DNA of 37,830 bases from JAHDBG01 sp963922685 (GCA_963922685.1 CAWUJM010000014.1:1-37830), one strand, 5' to 3'; positions 8,577 to 17,810 are shown, counted from the first letter of the stretch. A program made the numbers and translations. Notes: a model not told the origin generated them from the sequence alone.

Positions 8577-9931
8577 GTGAGATAGTCCCGGTTTCTGAAT
8601 CCGTTCAGCTGGAGCGGGTGCACGATATCCTGGATTCGGGCGCACTGCGTGCCGCAGTGCGATTACTGGATAGCCTGGCACCGGCGGAAATTGCGCATGT
8701 ACTGGAATCCCTGCCATCAACCCAGCGTGAGATCCTGTGGGGCCTGATCCGTGAAAACTGTGATGGTGCTGTGCTGCTGTCAGTTACCGACGAAGTTCGG
8801 GCTGAGCTGACCCGGGATATGAGCCTGGCGGCTTGGCTGGCGGCCTCGGACGATCTGGATCCGGACGATCTGGCCGAGCTGGTACGGAAGATGCCGGATG
8901 CTGTCACGCGGCAGGTGATCAATGCGCTGGATGAACAGCATCGGAAACGATTAGAGGCGGTGCTGGCGTATCCGCAGGATACCGCTGGCGGCCTGATGAA
9001 CCCGGATACAGTCACTGTACGTCCGGAAGTAACACTGGATGTGGTCGCTCGTTATCTGCGTCGTTTCGGTGATCAGCTGCCACGTGATACAGATAAGCTG
9101 TTTGTGGTGAACCGGGATGATCATTATCTCGGTGTGCTATCGCTGTCGCGACTGGTCAGTGGCCGACTGGATCAGAGTGTGGCCGAAGTGATGAGTCTGG
9201 ATCTGGCACCCCTGCCAGTGACGCTGGCCGCCTCCCGGGTGGCGCACCGGTTTGAGGCACACGATCTGTTATCTGCGCCGGTCGTGGATGAAGCTGGCTG
9301 TCTGCTCGGGCGGATTACGATTGATGATGTGGTAGATATCATCCGCGAAGAGGGGGAGCATCAGCTGCTGGGTCAGGTTGGTCTGTCAGAATCAGCGGAC
9401 ATGTTTGCGCCGGTCTGGGCCAGCACCCGGCGGCGGGCAACCTGGCTTGGGGTGAACTTATTAACTGCCCTGCTGGCTTCGTGGGTGATCGGTCAGTTTG
9501 AATTGGCCCTGTCGCAGATCGTGGCACTGGCCGTGTTGATGCCGATCGTGGCCAGTATGGGGGGCATTGCCGGCAGTCAGACCCTGACGCTGGCGATCCG
9601 CGGGATAGCTCTGAACCAGCTGAGTGCGAAGAATATGCCGCATCTGCTCTGGAAAGAGCTGGCGGTTGGTGTCGTGAACAGCCTGATCTGGGCAACTGCG
9701 GTGGCAGTGCTGGTTGCATTGTGGTTTGCCAGCTGGAGTCTGGCGATACTGATCGGAGTGGCGATGACGATCAATCTGTTATGTGCCGTGTTATCCGGTG
9801 CATTTCTGCCGCTCCTGCTGGATCGGCTCGGCATTGATCCTGCTCTGGCCGGCTCAGTCCTGCTTACCACCGTGACCGATGTGGTCGGATTCATGGCGTT
9901 TCTGGGCCTGGCAACGCTGTTTCTGCTATGA
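8573..9931 (+). CDS. mgtE: MgtE-type magnesium transporter
   Basis: Inner-membrane Mg2+ channel/transporter gated by cytoplasmic Mg2+. The protein has 452 residues, the normal MgtE length. It has an N-terminal helical domain to about 130, the hallmark YPQDTAGGLMN, two CBS domains at about 140-260, and five membrane helices from about 285, including PIVASMGGIAGSQTLTLAIRG. It overlaps the Fic-fold gene upstream and rsmG downstream, each by ATGA, so translation is probably coupled. No M-box riboswitch is apparent upstream, as expected for an internal gene. Confidence 0.97.
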   Translation: MSEIVPVSESVQLERVHDILDSGALRAAVRLLDSLAPAEIAHVLESLPSTQREILWGLIRENCDGAVLLSVTDEVRAELTRDMSLAAWLAASDDLDPDDLAELVRKMPDAVTRQVINALDEQHRKRLEAVLAYPQDTAGGLMNPDTVTVRPEVTLDVVARYLRRFGDQLPRDTDKLFVVNRDDHYLGVLSLSRLVSGRLDQSVAEVMSLDLAPLPVTLAASRVAHRFEAHDLLSAPVVDEAGCLLGRITIDDVVDIIREEGEHQLLGQVGLSESADMFAPVWASTRRRATWLGVNLLTALLASWVIGQFELALSQIVALAVLMPIVASMGGIAGSQTLTLAIRGIALNQLSAKNMPHLLWKELAVGVVNSLIWATAVAVLVALWFASWSLAILIGVAMTINLLCAVLSGAFLPLLLDRLGIDPALAGSVLLTTVTDVVGFMAFLGLATLFLL

Positions 9932-10596
9932 CATCAGCGGCAGAATATCGCACGCTCTGGCAACGTCAGTTGATCGCCGGACTGGATCAGTTACAACTGA
10001 CAGCAGACGCCGCACAGCAGGCGGCCTGGCTGGATTATCTGGCCCTGTTATGGCAATGGAATCAGACCTTTAATCTGACCGCAGTGCGCGATCCGTACCA
10101 GATGGTGGCACGTCAGTTACTGGATTGTCTGGCGATACTGCCCTGGATACAGGGACCGCGTCTGCTGGATGTGGGTTCAGGTGCCGGGCTGCCGGGTATA
10201 CCGCTGGCACTGGCCCGACCGGACTGGCAGTGGGTATTGCTGGATGCGAATGGCAAAAAGACGCGCTTTATCCGGCAGGTGGTCACCCGGCTGGGACTGA
10301 CCCGGGTACTGCCGGTGCAGACACGACTGGAAGATTATCAGCATGAAGCCGGGTTTGACACGATCACGGCTCGGGCATTTGCGTCCCCTCAGCAGCTGGT
10401 GCCAGCGACAGCGGCACTGCTTGCAGATACCGGGCACTGGGTGCTGATGCTGGGGCGTTATCCGGCAGCGCAGGTGACAGCATGGCTGGATACCTCGGAC
10501 TATTCTTATCGTATTGTGCCGCTGCTGGTCCCGGATGAACCGGGCCAGCGTCACGTGTTACTCATCCGGGAAATAATGCACCATAATCCGGCATGA
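9928..10596 (+). CDS. rsmG: 16S rRNA (guanine-527 N7) methyltransferase
   Basis: SAM-dependent methyltransferase that modifies G527 of 16S rRNA in the 530 loop. The protein has 222 residues. Typical blocks are WNQTFNLTAVRDP near 44-56, the SAM motif LLDVGSGAGLPGIPLALARP at about 79-98, LLDANGKKTRF, and TARAFASP. It commonly lies next to mnmG or parA near oriC, but here it is the last gene of the ilvD-mgtE run. An inverted repeat begins one base after the stop codon and may end the transcript. Confidence 0.96.
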   Translation: MTSAAEYRTLWQRQLIAGLDQLQLTADAAQQAAWLDYLALLWQWNQTFNLTAVRDPYQMVARQLLDCLAILPWIQGPRLLDVGSGAGLPGIPLALARPDWQWVLLDANGKKTRFIRQVVTRLGLTRVLPVQTRLEDYQHEAGFDTITARAFASPQQLVPATAALLADTGHWVLMLGRYPAAQVTAWLDTSDYSYRIVPLLVPDEPGQRHVLLIREIMHHNPA

Positions 10597-10721
10597 GATC
10601 GTGGGCCAAAGTTGTGTGGCTGTGTGAATCAATCGGGAAATTACAAAGTACTGGTTTTTCAGGATACCACATGCAGTTTTCAGCCTGACATTGACATGAA
10701 CAACACATCTGGCCCACGATC
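10597..10721. repeat. Inverted-repeat element after rsmG
   Basis: gatcgtgggcca (10597-10608) and tggcccacgatc (10710-10721) are perfect inverted repeats about 100 bases apart. Partial complementarity continues inward (ttgtgt against acaaca). A short hairpin cttgctcagcaag follows at 10726-10738. There is no good T-tract, so a small transposable element or structured RNA end is as likely as a terminator. Confidence 0.5.
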
Positions 10722-10785
10722 GATCTTGCTCAGCAAGCCTGCGAATCCGGCGACTTTCTGATCAAACTCTAACTATGGTGCTGAC

Positions 10786-10910
10786 CTCAGTGTCAGCATG
10801 GCCCGGGGTATACCTCTTCAGGTACGGTATTTACAACCACCTGACCTGCCACCCGTCTATCTCGTCTGACTCCGGGCTATGGGTTCCGCGACTTCGCGCG
10901 GAATAACGTC
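10786..10910. repeat. Third copy of the mosaic palindromic repeat (diverged)
   Basis: This copy starts with ctcagtgtcagcatg, the same outer motif as at 19421 and, inverted, at 19895-19905. It continues through cttcaggtac and cgtctatctcgtctgac, both resembling the outer part of the copies at 19540-19790. It ends with ttccgcgacttcgcgcggaat (10884 onward), a short hairpin also seen at 31474. With the inverted repeat before it, this accounts for most of the 374-base rsmG-nth gap; I see no gene there. Confidence 0.5.
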
Positions 10911-10970
10911 CTGCTGCTAAGTCATTGTGGCTTAATAACTGACGTCCGTAACCCGACATCAGGATTTTTC

Positions 10971-11615
10971 GTGCATACTGAGACCTGCAACACACTATTC
11001 CGGCGTTTTCAGGCAGCTGAGCCGCACCCGACGACCGAACTCTGTTATCGCTCACCATTTGAACTGCTGATTGCGGTTATTTTATCCGCACAGGCGACAG
11101 ATAAAAGCGTCAATAAGGCGACTGCGACCTTATTTACCAGTGCGAACACGCCACAGGCGATTCTGGCATTGGGCGAAGATGGCCTGAAACAACATATTCA
11201 GACTATCGGTTTGTACAACAGTAAGGCCCGGCATATTATTGCGACCTGTCAGCACCTGCTGGAACACTATCAGGGTCAGGTACCGGCAGAACGTGCTGCC
11301 CTGGAGGCCCTGCCGGGTGTCGGTCGTAAAACAGCCAATGTGGTGCTGAATACCGCGTTCGGCCAGCCGACGATGGCCGTTGATACGCATATCTTCCGGG
11401 TGGCAAACCGCACCGGTCTGGCGTTGGGCAAAACCGTACTAGCGGTCGAAAAAAGATTATTGCAGGTGATCCCGCCAGACTATCTGCAGAATGCTCACCA
11501 CTGGCTGATTCTGCACGGACGCTATACCTGTACGGCGCGCAAACCACGCTGTAATGACTGCCTTATCTCAGATTTGTGTGAGTATCCGCTGACAGAGCGC
11601 CCGACGTATGCATAA
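10971..11615 (+). CDS. nth: Endonuclease III, GTG start
   Basis: DNA glycosylase/AP lyase that removes oxidised pyrimidines. The protein has 214 residues. The helix-hairpin-helix LPGVGRKTANVV carries catalytic Lys120, and Asp138 lies in AVDTHIFRV. The C-terminal 4Fe-4S ligands are Cys187, 194, 197 and 203, with the same spacing as E. coli Nth. The GTG start at 10971 has an aggat site upstream. It overlaps ubiE by eight bases. In E. coli nth follows the rsx genes; here it leads a ubiquinone gene cluster. Confidence 0.97.
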   Translation: MHTETCNTLFRRFQAAEPHPTTELCYRSPFELLIAVILSAQATDKSVNKATATLFTSANTPQAILALGEDGLKQHIQTIGLYNSKARHIIATCQHLLEHYQGQVPAERAALEALPGVGRKTANVVLNTAFGQPTMAVDTHIFRVANRTGLALGKTVLAVEKRLLQVIPPDYLQNAHHWLILHGRYTCTARKPRCNDCLISDLCEYPLTERPTYA

Positions 11616-12351
11616 GACGACCCATTTTGGCTATCGCACAGTGGCAACGCAGGAGAAGGCCGGTCTGGTGCGCGAAGTATTTGACAGCGTGGCAGACCGG
11701 TATGATCTGATGAACGATCTGATGTCGTTCGGTATCCACCGGTTATGGAAACGTGTTGCGCTGCAACTGGCCGGTGTACGCCCTGGTCATACCGTGCTGG
11801 ATCTGGCTTCCGGCACTGGCGATCTGGTGACCCGGCTGGCCGGACAGGTCGGACCGACCGGTCAGGTGATCATGTCCGATATCAATGCCGCCATGCTGCA
11901 GCATGGACGGGACCGGCTGATTGATAGTGGTCAGGCACACCCGGTGCGCTACCTGCAGATGAATGCAGAACAATTGCCATTACCTGACGATAGCATTGAT
12001 CGGATTACCATCGCGTTTGGTCTGCGCAATGTCACCGATAAGGACCGGGCATTAACGGAGATGTATCGTGTGCTGAAGCCGGGCGGACGCGCCCTGATTC
12101 TGGAATTTTCCAGACCAGCATACCAGCCGTTACGTACTCTCTATGACGCTTATTCATTCAACATACTGCCCCATCTGGGTGACCGGATAACCGGGGATGG
12201 CGGCAGCTACCGCTATCTGGTGGAATCTATTCGTCAGCATCCGGATCAGGCGACCCTGCGTTGCCGGTTGGAGGCCGCCGGATTTGAGCATTGTGACGTG
12301 CATAATCTGAGTGGCGGGATTGTCGCAGTTCATCGCGGACATAAATTGTGA
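11608..12351 (+). CDS. ubiE: Ubiquinone/menaquinone C-methyltransferase
   Basis: SAM-dependent C-methylation of 2-polyprenyl-6-methoxy-1,4-benzoquinol in ubiquinone synthesis. The protein has 247 residues. Signature blocks are VFDSVADRYDLMNDLMSFG, the SAM site VLDLASGTGDL, ITIAFGLRNVTDK, VLKPGGRALILEF and YRYLVESIRQHPDQ. It is part of the conserved ubiE-ubiJ-ubiB order. The end overlaps the GTG start of ubiJ by four bases. Confidence 0.97.
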   Translation: MHKTTHFGYRTVATQEKAGLVREVFDSVADRYDLMNDLMSFGIHRLWKRVALQLAGVRPGHTVLDLASGTGDLVTRLAGQVGPTGQVIMSDINAAMLQHGRDRLIDSGQAHPVRYLQMNAEQLPLPDDSIDRITIAFGLRNVTDKDRALTEMYRVLKPGGRALILEFSRPAYQPLRTLYDAYSFNILPHLGDRITGDGGSYRYLVESIRQHPDQATLRCRLEAAGFEHCDVHNLSGGIVAVHRGHKL

Positions 12352-12968
12352 GTCGGATCAATACGCTACGTGACTGGAGCTGTCATGCGCTGGAGACAGT
12401 CTGTAACCAGTTGCTGGCACAGGATCCGTACACTGCTGATCAACTGGCAGCTGATCAGGGTCGCTGTATCGGCATTACGATCACGGATATTGATCTGACA
12501 TTATATGTGGTGCCGGATCATACCGGACGCATCCGGCTGCGCACCGAGTGGGAGGGTGCCTCTGATTGTCTGATCCGGGGCAACAGCTACGATCTGTTCT
12601 GTGCGCAGGACAGTGCACAGGCCACCCGATTGTTATTTCGCGGCAGGTTGCAGATAAAGGGCGAGATCGGGCTGGGCCAGCGCTTCAGTCGTACGCTGGG
12701 TGGTCTGCAGATTGACTGGGAAGAACATCTGTCACACTGGATCGGTGACCCTCTGGCGTATCAGGCAGGACAGGCTGCCCGATCGGTCCGTCAGCATGCT
12801 GCAGACCGGCACCAGATCTGGCGGGAAAATATCGCAGACTATCTGACGGAAGAGGCTCGTCTGAGCCCACATACGGAAGAATTACAGGCACAGGCAACTG
12901 AGATCGGTGTGTTACGCGATGACACAGAACGCCTCGCAGTCCGTATCCGCCAGCTGGAAACAAGCTGA
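12348..12968 (+). CDS. ubiJ: Ubiquinone biosynthesis accessory factor UbiJ (SCP2 domain), GTG start
   Basis: Lipid-binding accessory protein of the soluble ubiquinone-synthesis complex. The protein has 206 residues. An SCP2-like domain covers about 15-115 and a helical C-terminal segment follows, with a coiled-coil-like end (LQAQATEIGVLRDDTERLAV). Identification rests on position between ubiE and ubiB, length and the SCP2-like pattern. The GTG at 12348 overlaps the ubiE stop, and its own TGA overlaps the ubiB ATG by one base. Confidence 0.92.
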   Translation: MSRINTLRDWSCHALETVCNQLLAQDPYTADQLAADQGRCIGITITDIDLTLYVVPDHTGRIRLRTEWEGASDCLIRGNSYDLFCAQDSAQATRLLFRGRLQIKGEIGLGQRFSRTLGGLQIDWEEHLSHWIGDPLAYQAGQAARSVRQHAADRHQIWRENIADYLTEEARLSPHTEELQAQATEIGVLRDDTERLAVRIRQLETS

Positions 12969-14593
12969 TGCGTTCAGTATTCCGCCTGTTCCGAATCCTG
13001 CGGATCCTGTTGCATTACCGGCTGGACGAACTGATTCCGGCCCATTACCGCAAGCTGCGCCTGTGCTGTCGCCTGTGCGGTGGCTGGCGCCGGACGACCA
13101 CTATACCGGCTGGTGTGCGTATCCGTGAAGCACTGCAGGCGCTGGGCCCGATTCAGGTCAAATTCGGCCAGGCCTTATCTACCCGGCGTGACCTGCTGCC
13201 TGATTTTATCGCGGATGAGCTGGTGAAACTGCAGGATCAGGTGCCACCGTTTCCCGGCAAACAGGCACAGCAACAGATTGAACAGGCACTACAGGCACCG
13301 ACAGACACCTTATTTTCGGACTTCAGCCCGGAGCCGCTAGCCTCGGCATCCATTGCACAAGTGCATGCAGCGACCCTGCCGGAGGGTACACCGGTCGTCG
13401 TCAAGGTAGTGCGCCCGGATATACTCGGTACAATCAAACGCGACCTGCAATTATTACTGCTGATCGCCCGCCTGATACAACGCCTGATTCCGGATGCGCG
13501 TCGTCTGCACCTGACTGAACTGGTGCAGGACTACGACAGAGTCATCCATGATGAACTGAATCTGATGCGTGAAGCCGCGAGCTGTACCCTGCTCCGGTGT
13601 AACTTCACCGACAGTGACCTGTTATATGTTCCGAAGATCTATTGGGACTATACCTGTGAAACCGTCATGGTGCAGGAACGCATCTATGGCACACCCGTTG
13701 ATCAGGTCGATACGTTGCGTGAACAAGGCGTTGATATTCCGCAACTGGCAGAACGCGGCGTCGAAATCTTTTTTACCCAGGTGTTCCGCGATAACTTTTT
13801 TCACGCAGATATGCATCCAGGCAACATCTTTGTTGGTGCGGACGGACGCTATCTGGGAGTGGATTTCGGCATCATGGGTACCCTGACCCGCACCGATCAG
13901 CGTTATCTGGCTGAAAACCTGCTGGCCTTCTTTCACCGCGATTATTACAAAATCGCCGAACTGCACATCACTTCCGGCTGGGTACCACCGGGTACCCGCA
14001 TCACTGAATTTGAGGCGGCGATCCGCACCGTCAGTGAGCCTATCTGGCAACGCCCGATCAGCGAGATCTCATTCGGCCAGTTCTTATTGCGCCTGTTCCA
14101 GACAGCGCGCCGCTTCCGGATGGAAATACAACCCCAGCTGGTGCTGCTGCAGAAGACACTGCTCAATATCGAAGGCCTGGGACGGCAACTATATCCTGAT
14201 CTGGATCTGTGGCAGACTGCCAGACCCTTTCTGGAGCGCTGGTTAGCCGATCAGGTTGGCCCACGTGCGTTTGCGCAACGCATTCGTGCCTGCCTGCCGA
14301 TATGGTCTGAAACCCTGCCTGAATTACCACAACTTGCCCACCAGGCCCTGCAGCAGATCGGCCACCAGACGCAACATCTGCAGGCGCAACAGACCGCTAT
14401 GCAACACAGCCAGATGCAAAGGATACAACACCAACGCAGTCAGCGTCACATCCTGGCCGGCAGCAGCCTGTTACTTGGCGGCATCCTGCTCAGTCTGACC
14501 GGGCAACCATTGTGGCCTGATCAACTGTATCTCAGCTGGCTGCTGATCGCCATCGGTTGCGGTTCTTTGTTGTATAGCTTATTCAGAAGCTGA
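12968..14593 (+). CDS. ubiB: Ubiquinone biosynthesis ATPase/kinase-like protein UbiB
   Basis: ABC1/ADCK (protein-kinase-like) ATPase needed for ubiquinone synthesis, anchored in the inner membrane. The protein has 541 residues, as expected. It shows the family KxGQ motif (QVKFGQALSTRRDLLPD), the A-loop ASIAQVHAA, the lysine strand PVVVKVVRPD, the catalytic loop FHADMHPGNIF and the metal motif GVDFG. Two membrane helices close the C-terminus from about 495. The region around 450-490 is very rich in Gln and His. It ends the nth-ubiEJB run; the next gene starts 52 bases later with a lower GC content. Confidence 0.97.
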   Translation: MRSVFRLFRILRILLHYRLDELIPAHYRKLRLCCRLCGGWRRTTTIPAGVRIREALQALGPIQVKFGQALSTRRDLLPDFIADELVKLQDQVPPFPGKQAQQQIEQALQAPTDTLFSDFSPEPLASASIAQVHAATLPEGTPVVVKVVRPDILGTIKRDLQLLLLIARLIQRLIPDARRLHLTELVQDYDRVIHDELNLMREAASCTLLRCNFTDSDLLYVPKIYWDYTCETVMVQERIYGTPVDQVDTLREQGVDIPQLAERGVEIFFTQVFRDNFFHADMHPGNIFVGADGRYLGVDFGIMGTLTRTDQRYLAENLLAFFHRDYYKIAELHITSGWVPPGTRITEFEAAIRTVSEPIWQRPISEISFGQFLLRLFQTARRFRMEIQPQLVLLQKTLLNIEGLGRQLYPDLDLWQTARPFLERWLADQVGPRAFAQRIRACLPIWSETLPELPQLAHQALQQIGHQTQHLQAQQTAMQHSQMQRIQHQRSQRHILAGSSLLLGGILLSLTGQPLWPDQLYLSWLLIAIGCGSLLYSLFRS

Positions 14594-14644
14594 AACTGAT
14601 GTGCAGGTACTGCATGTCAGGAAACCGCGTAACAGGATATAGCG

Positions 14645-15415
14645 ATGGCCTTGTCAGATAATGTAAACACAAAATCTGCAGCATGGGATACCATGCGTGG
14701 CACATTTGATGCCTGCGGGGGAGAAAGCTTTCATCCGACTGATGAAGAAATTAAATTATTTTTAGAATCCATATCTCCGCAAGATAATATAGCAGTGATT
14801 GGTGCTATCACGAAAAAGCTGATAGATGCACTGATAGCAAAAAACATCAATCCGGTAGTTCTGGATTTTTCTCCTGATATGTGCCAGGACTTAAAAGAAT
14901 TATCTGGTCTGCAAACCATTTATTTATATGATGTGACGCAGGATCCACCGGAACATCTGATCGAACAATTTGATTTTATTCTGACACATCGGCTGCTCAA
15001 TCAGTTCACACGCAAAGAAGCGATTCATGCCTTATACAATATGGCACAACTCTTAAATTCTCAGGGTCGTATCCGAACATCTGTCAAGTTAGGTTTTTAT
15101 GCGTCAGATGCAGTTCTCATTGAGCAGGGAAAGCAGAAAAATATCGTGCAGAATTTTTATGATCCATGCACAAAAACGATAGATTTTTCAGCTGCGCGTG
15201 AATTGCTGGATCAATTGGTTCAGGTACCATCTGATATACCGGAAGATACCTTGATAAAATGGTATCAGCTACGCGGGGAAATTACCCGGTTTGAGCATCA
15301 GGATATGATTGATATCGCCAGCACATGCCGGGATATTATGCTGGAATCTGTCATACGACCTGAAAAAGCGAATGTTGAAAATACTCATTTTTACACCTTC
15401 ACTAAAGTTATCTGA
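14645..15415 (+). CDS. Methyltransferase-like Rossmann protein with non-canonical SAM loop, head of the mtn cluster
   Basis: Protein of 256 residues that I do not recognise by name. Its layout resembles class I SAM-dependent methyltransferases: a strand and loop IAVIGAITKKLIDAL (about 48-62), then PVVLDFSPDMCQDL (about 70-83), which looks like the acidic strand-2 motif. FDFILTHRLLNQFTRKEA (about 110-127) and a LLNSQGRIRTSVKLGFY strand follow. The usual GxGxG loop reads GAITKK, so cofactor binding is uncertain. Codon use and GC are visibly more AT-rich than in ubiB. It lies five bases before mtnA in the same direction, so it is probably co-transcribed with methionine salvage. It could be a substrate-specific methyltransferase feeding MTA into the pathway, or a non-catalytic relative. 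Confidence 0.6.
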   Translation: MALSDNVNTKSAAWDTMRGTFDACGGESFHPTDEEIKLFLESISPQDNIAVIGAITKKLIDALIAKNINPVVLDFSPDMCQDLKELSGLQTIYLYDVTQDPPEHLIEQFDFILTHRLLNQFTRKEAIHALYNMAQLLNSQGRIRTSVKLGFYASDAVLIEQGKQKNIVQNFYDPCTKTIDFSAARELLDQLVQVPSDIPEDTLIKWYQLRGEITRFEHQDMIDIASTCRDIMLESVIRPEKANVENTHFYTFTKVI

Positions 15416-15420
15416 AGATC

Positions 15421-16434
15421 ATGCAGGATCTGATCGGAACCAGTATTCAATATAAGAACAAATCACTATCTGTGTTAGACCAGCGTTTGTTACCGCAAAA
15501 AACCTGCTGGCGGCCCTGTAACACGATTGATGATATGGTGTATATGATCAGGACATTACAGATACGTGGTGCACCCCTGATTGGCATCGGTGCCTGCCTG
15601 ATTCTGGCTCATCTGGCAGAACAGGGTATGCCTGAGACAGCACTGTATGCCGGTATAGAACAATTATCAGCAAGCCGCCCGACAGCTGTGAATTTAGGTC
15701 ATTGTATGCAACAGGTTCAGGCTGTGTTACAACATACCGGGTCTGCAGGGATCGTTGCATATACCGAGAACCTGTTTGCAGAAGATATCAGATTATGCAA
15801 AAGAATTGCACAACATGGTGCCGCACTGATTCCTGATAAGGCCAGTATTCTGACCCACTGTAATACCGGTAGCCTGGCGACTGCCGGAACAGGTACCGCC
15901 ATGGGTGTGATCAGAGAGGCTAAGGCACAGGGTAAAGATATTCATCTCTGGATCAGTGAAACACGCCCATTGTTACAGGGTGCCCGCCTGACAGCCTGGG
16001 AAGCTGCAGACGCAGGTATACCGCATACCCTGATCTGTGACAGTACAGCAGCTATGTTGATGGCTCAGGGCAGGACAGATCAGATCTGGGTAGGTTGTGA
16101 CCGGGTTGCTGCAAACGGCGATACGGCGAATAAGATAGGCACCTATGCCTTAGCAGTGAACGCTGCATATCATAATGTCCCCTTCTATGTGGCAATCCCG
16201 CATACCAGCTCAGACAGCACCTGCCCGGATGGCGAACATATTCAGATCGAAGAACGGGACGCTGCAGAAGTGCAGGGTGTCAGCGGTCATGCCGGAGCAG
16301 TCATGTGGGCAGCACCGCAGACGCCGGTATATAACCCGGCCTTTGATATTACCCCTGCTGAACTGATAACAGGCTGGGTCTCAGATTCCGGGGTCTATAC
16401 ACAGCAACAGATTACAGAGCAGGGTGGCATCTGA
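15421..16434 (+). CDS. mtnA: Methylthioribose-1-phosphate isomerase
   Basis: Converts 5-methylthioribose 1-phosphate to methylthioribulose 1-phosphate in methionine salvage. The protein has 337 residues, of the eIF2B-related fold. Conserved blocks are IRGAPLIGIGA (about 48-58), ILTHCNTGSLATAG with catalytic Cys147, ISETRPLLQGARLTAWE, and VGCDRVAANGDTANKIGTYA with catalytic Asp227. All expected residues are present. It follows the methyltransferase-like gene by five bases and abuts mtnB. Confidence 0.97.
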   Translation: MQDLIGTSIQYKNKSLSVLDQRLLPQKTCWRPCNTIDDMVYMIRTLQIRGAPLIGIGACLILAHLAEQGMPETALYAGIEQLSASRPTAVNLGHCMQQVQAVLQHTGSAGIVAYTENLFAEDIRLCKRIAQHGAALIPDKASILTHCNTGSLATAGTGTAMGVIREAKAQGKDIHLWISETRPLLQGARLTAWEAADAGIPHTLICDSTAAMLMAQGRTDQIWVGCDRVAANGDTANKIGTYALAVNAAYHNVPFYVAIPHTSSDSTCPDGEHIQIEERDAAEVQGVSGHAGAVMWAAPQTPVYNPAFDITPAELITGWVSDSGVYTQQQITEQGGI

Positions 16435-16435
16435 T

Positions 16436-17065
16436 ATGCAGGGCATGACAGACCAGAATACAAACCTGATACAAACACTGATCCGGACGGGTAACTGGAT
16501 GCATCACCAGGGTTGGTGTCCTGCCAGCAGTGGTAATCTGTCCGCACGTGCAGATCAGGACCATATCATCATAACCGTATCCGGTTGTGCCCTGGGCTCC
16601 CTGAATGACACAGATTTAGTCAGGATTGATACACTGGGTCATCCATCTGACACACAACGTCAACCCTCTGCTGAAACCTTATTACATGTTCAGCTATATC
16701 AACTGGATCGGTGTATCGGTACGATACTACATACACACTCCGTCGCAGCAACATTATTGTCCGGAATGATGGCCGACGACCAGTTATCAATAACCGGTTA
16801 TGAAATACAAAAAGCACTTAGTCACCTGGAAAGCCACCTGTCAGAGGTGACATTAGCCCTATTTGACAACTCTCAGGATATGCCGTCACTGGCTGAAAAA
16901 ATTGCGCAATACCATCATACAAGACCCATCCGGTGGGGTTTCCTGTTACGTAGTCATGGGTTGTATGCGTTCGGAAAAAACCCGGCAGAAGCCCGGAGAC
17001 ACCTTGAGTGTCTGGAGTTTCTGATGGCTTGTGAACTACAAAAACTGATGATACATCCGGGTTAA
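16436..17065 (+). CDS. mtnB: Methylthioribulose-1-phosphate dehydratase
   Basis: Zinc-dependent class II aldolase-fold enzyme that dehydrates methylthioribulose 1-phosphate. The frame is also open from a GTG at 16424, but the ATG at 16436 has an agggtgg site eight bases upstream and is preferred; the ATG at 16445 is also possible. The core has WCPASSGNLSARAD, the zinc histidines in ILHTHSVAATLL, TGYEIQKAL, and a third histidine in LLRSHGLYAFG. The length of about 209 residues is normal. It lies between mtnA (stop at 16434) and mtnC (19 bases downstream). Confidence 0.96.
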   Translation: MQGMTDQNTNLIQTLIRTGNWMHHQGWCPASSGNLSARADQDHIIITVSGCALGSLNDTDLVRIDTLGHPSDTQRQPSAETLLHVQLYQLDRCIGTILHTHSVAATLLSGMMADDQLSITGYEIQKALSHLESHLSEVTLALFDNSQDMPSLAEKIAQYHHTRPIRWGFLLRSHGLYAFGKNPAEARRHLECLEFLMACELQKLMIHPG

Positions 17066-17084
17066 CGACAGGAGGAAGGCGGAA

Positions 17085-17810
17085 ATGTCTGTTCAGGCCA
17101 TACTGATGGATATTGAAGGTACGACTACCAGTATCGACTTTGTTAAAAAAGCATTGTTTCCTTATGCTTATACCCATATTCCGGACTATATCCATCATCA
17201 TGCAGAGCACCCGTTAGTCGGTCAGGTGATGCAGCAGGTGCGCAAGGCAGTCCACAATGCTGCAGCAAACGCAGATGACATCATCAATGTTTTACGCCAC
17301 TGGATTGATCAGGATAAAAAGGTCACTGCGCTGAAAGATCTACAGGGCCTGATATGGCAGAATGGTTATGAAAAAGGCGACTTTACCGGACACTTGTATG
17401 CTGACGTGCCGCAACATTTACGTTACTGGAAACAACAGGGTATCAGGCTGTATATTTTTTCATCCGGTTCAGTTGCAGCACAAAAACTATTATTCAGATT
17501 CAGTGACTATGGTGATCTGTCTGATCAGATCTCAGGCTATTTCGATACCAACACAGGCCACAAACGCGAACCTGAATCATATAATCGTATTGTTGGTTCT
17601 GTTCAGTTACCAGCGGATGATGTACTGTTTTTATCAGATACACCGGAAGAATGTGATGCAGCCCGGCAGGCTGGATTACAAACGACTTTGCTGTTGAGAA
17701 ATCAGGCACACAGTGGAACAGCCGGAGACCATCATCCGATAGCTTATCAGTTCGATGAGATTGAAGTCGTCAGCTGCAATGATCTTTCTGGCGACAGAAT
17801 GCTGCGATAA
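17085..17810 (+). CDS. mtnC: Enolase-phosphatase (2,3-diketo-5-methylthiopentyl-1-phosphate)
   Basis: HAD-family enzyme that enolises and dephosphorylates the diketo intermediate to give acireductone. The protein has 241 residues. The HAD nucleophile motif is MDIEGTTTSIDFV at residues 8-20, the second motif FSSGSVAAQKLLF, and the acidic motif LFLSDTPEEC. A strong aggagg site precedes the ATG. The last 41 bases overlap the end of the convergent mtnP gene. The next enzyme, acireductone dioxygenase MtnD, is not in this window. Confidence 0.96.
   Translation: MSVQAILMDIEGTTTSIDFVKKALFPYAYTHIPDYIHHHAEHPLVGQVMQQVRKAVHNAAANADDIINVLRHWIDQDKKVTALKDLQGLIWQNGYEKGDFTGHLYADVPQHLRYWKQQGIRLYIFSSGSVAAQKLLFRFSDYGDLSDQISGYFDTNTGHKREPESYNRIVGSVQLPADDVLFLSDTPEECDAARQAGLQTTLLLRNQAHSGTAGDHHPIAYQFDEIEVVSCNDLSGDRMLR

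Noticed and set aside
13622..14050. A 142-codon minus-strand frame inside ubiB
   Set aside because: It is antisense to a conserved kinase-like domain and has no supporting motif.
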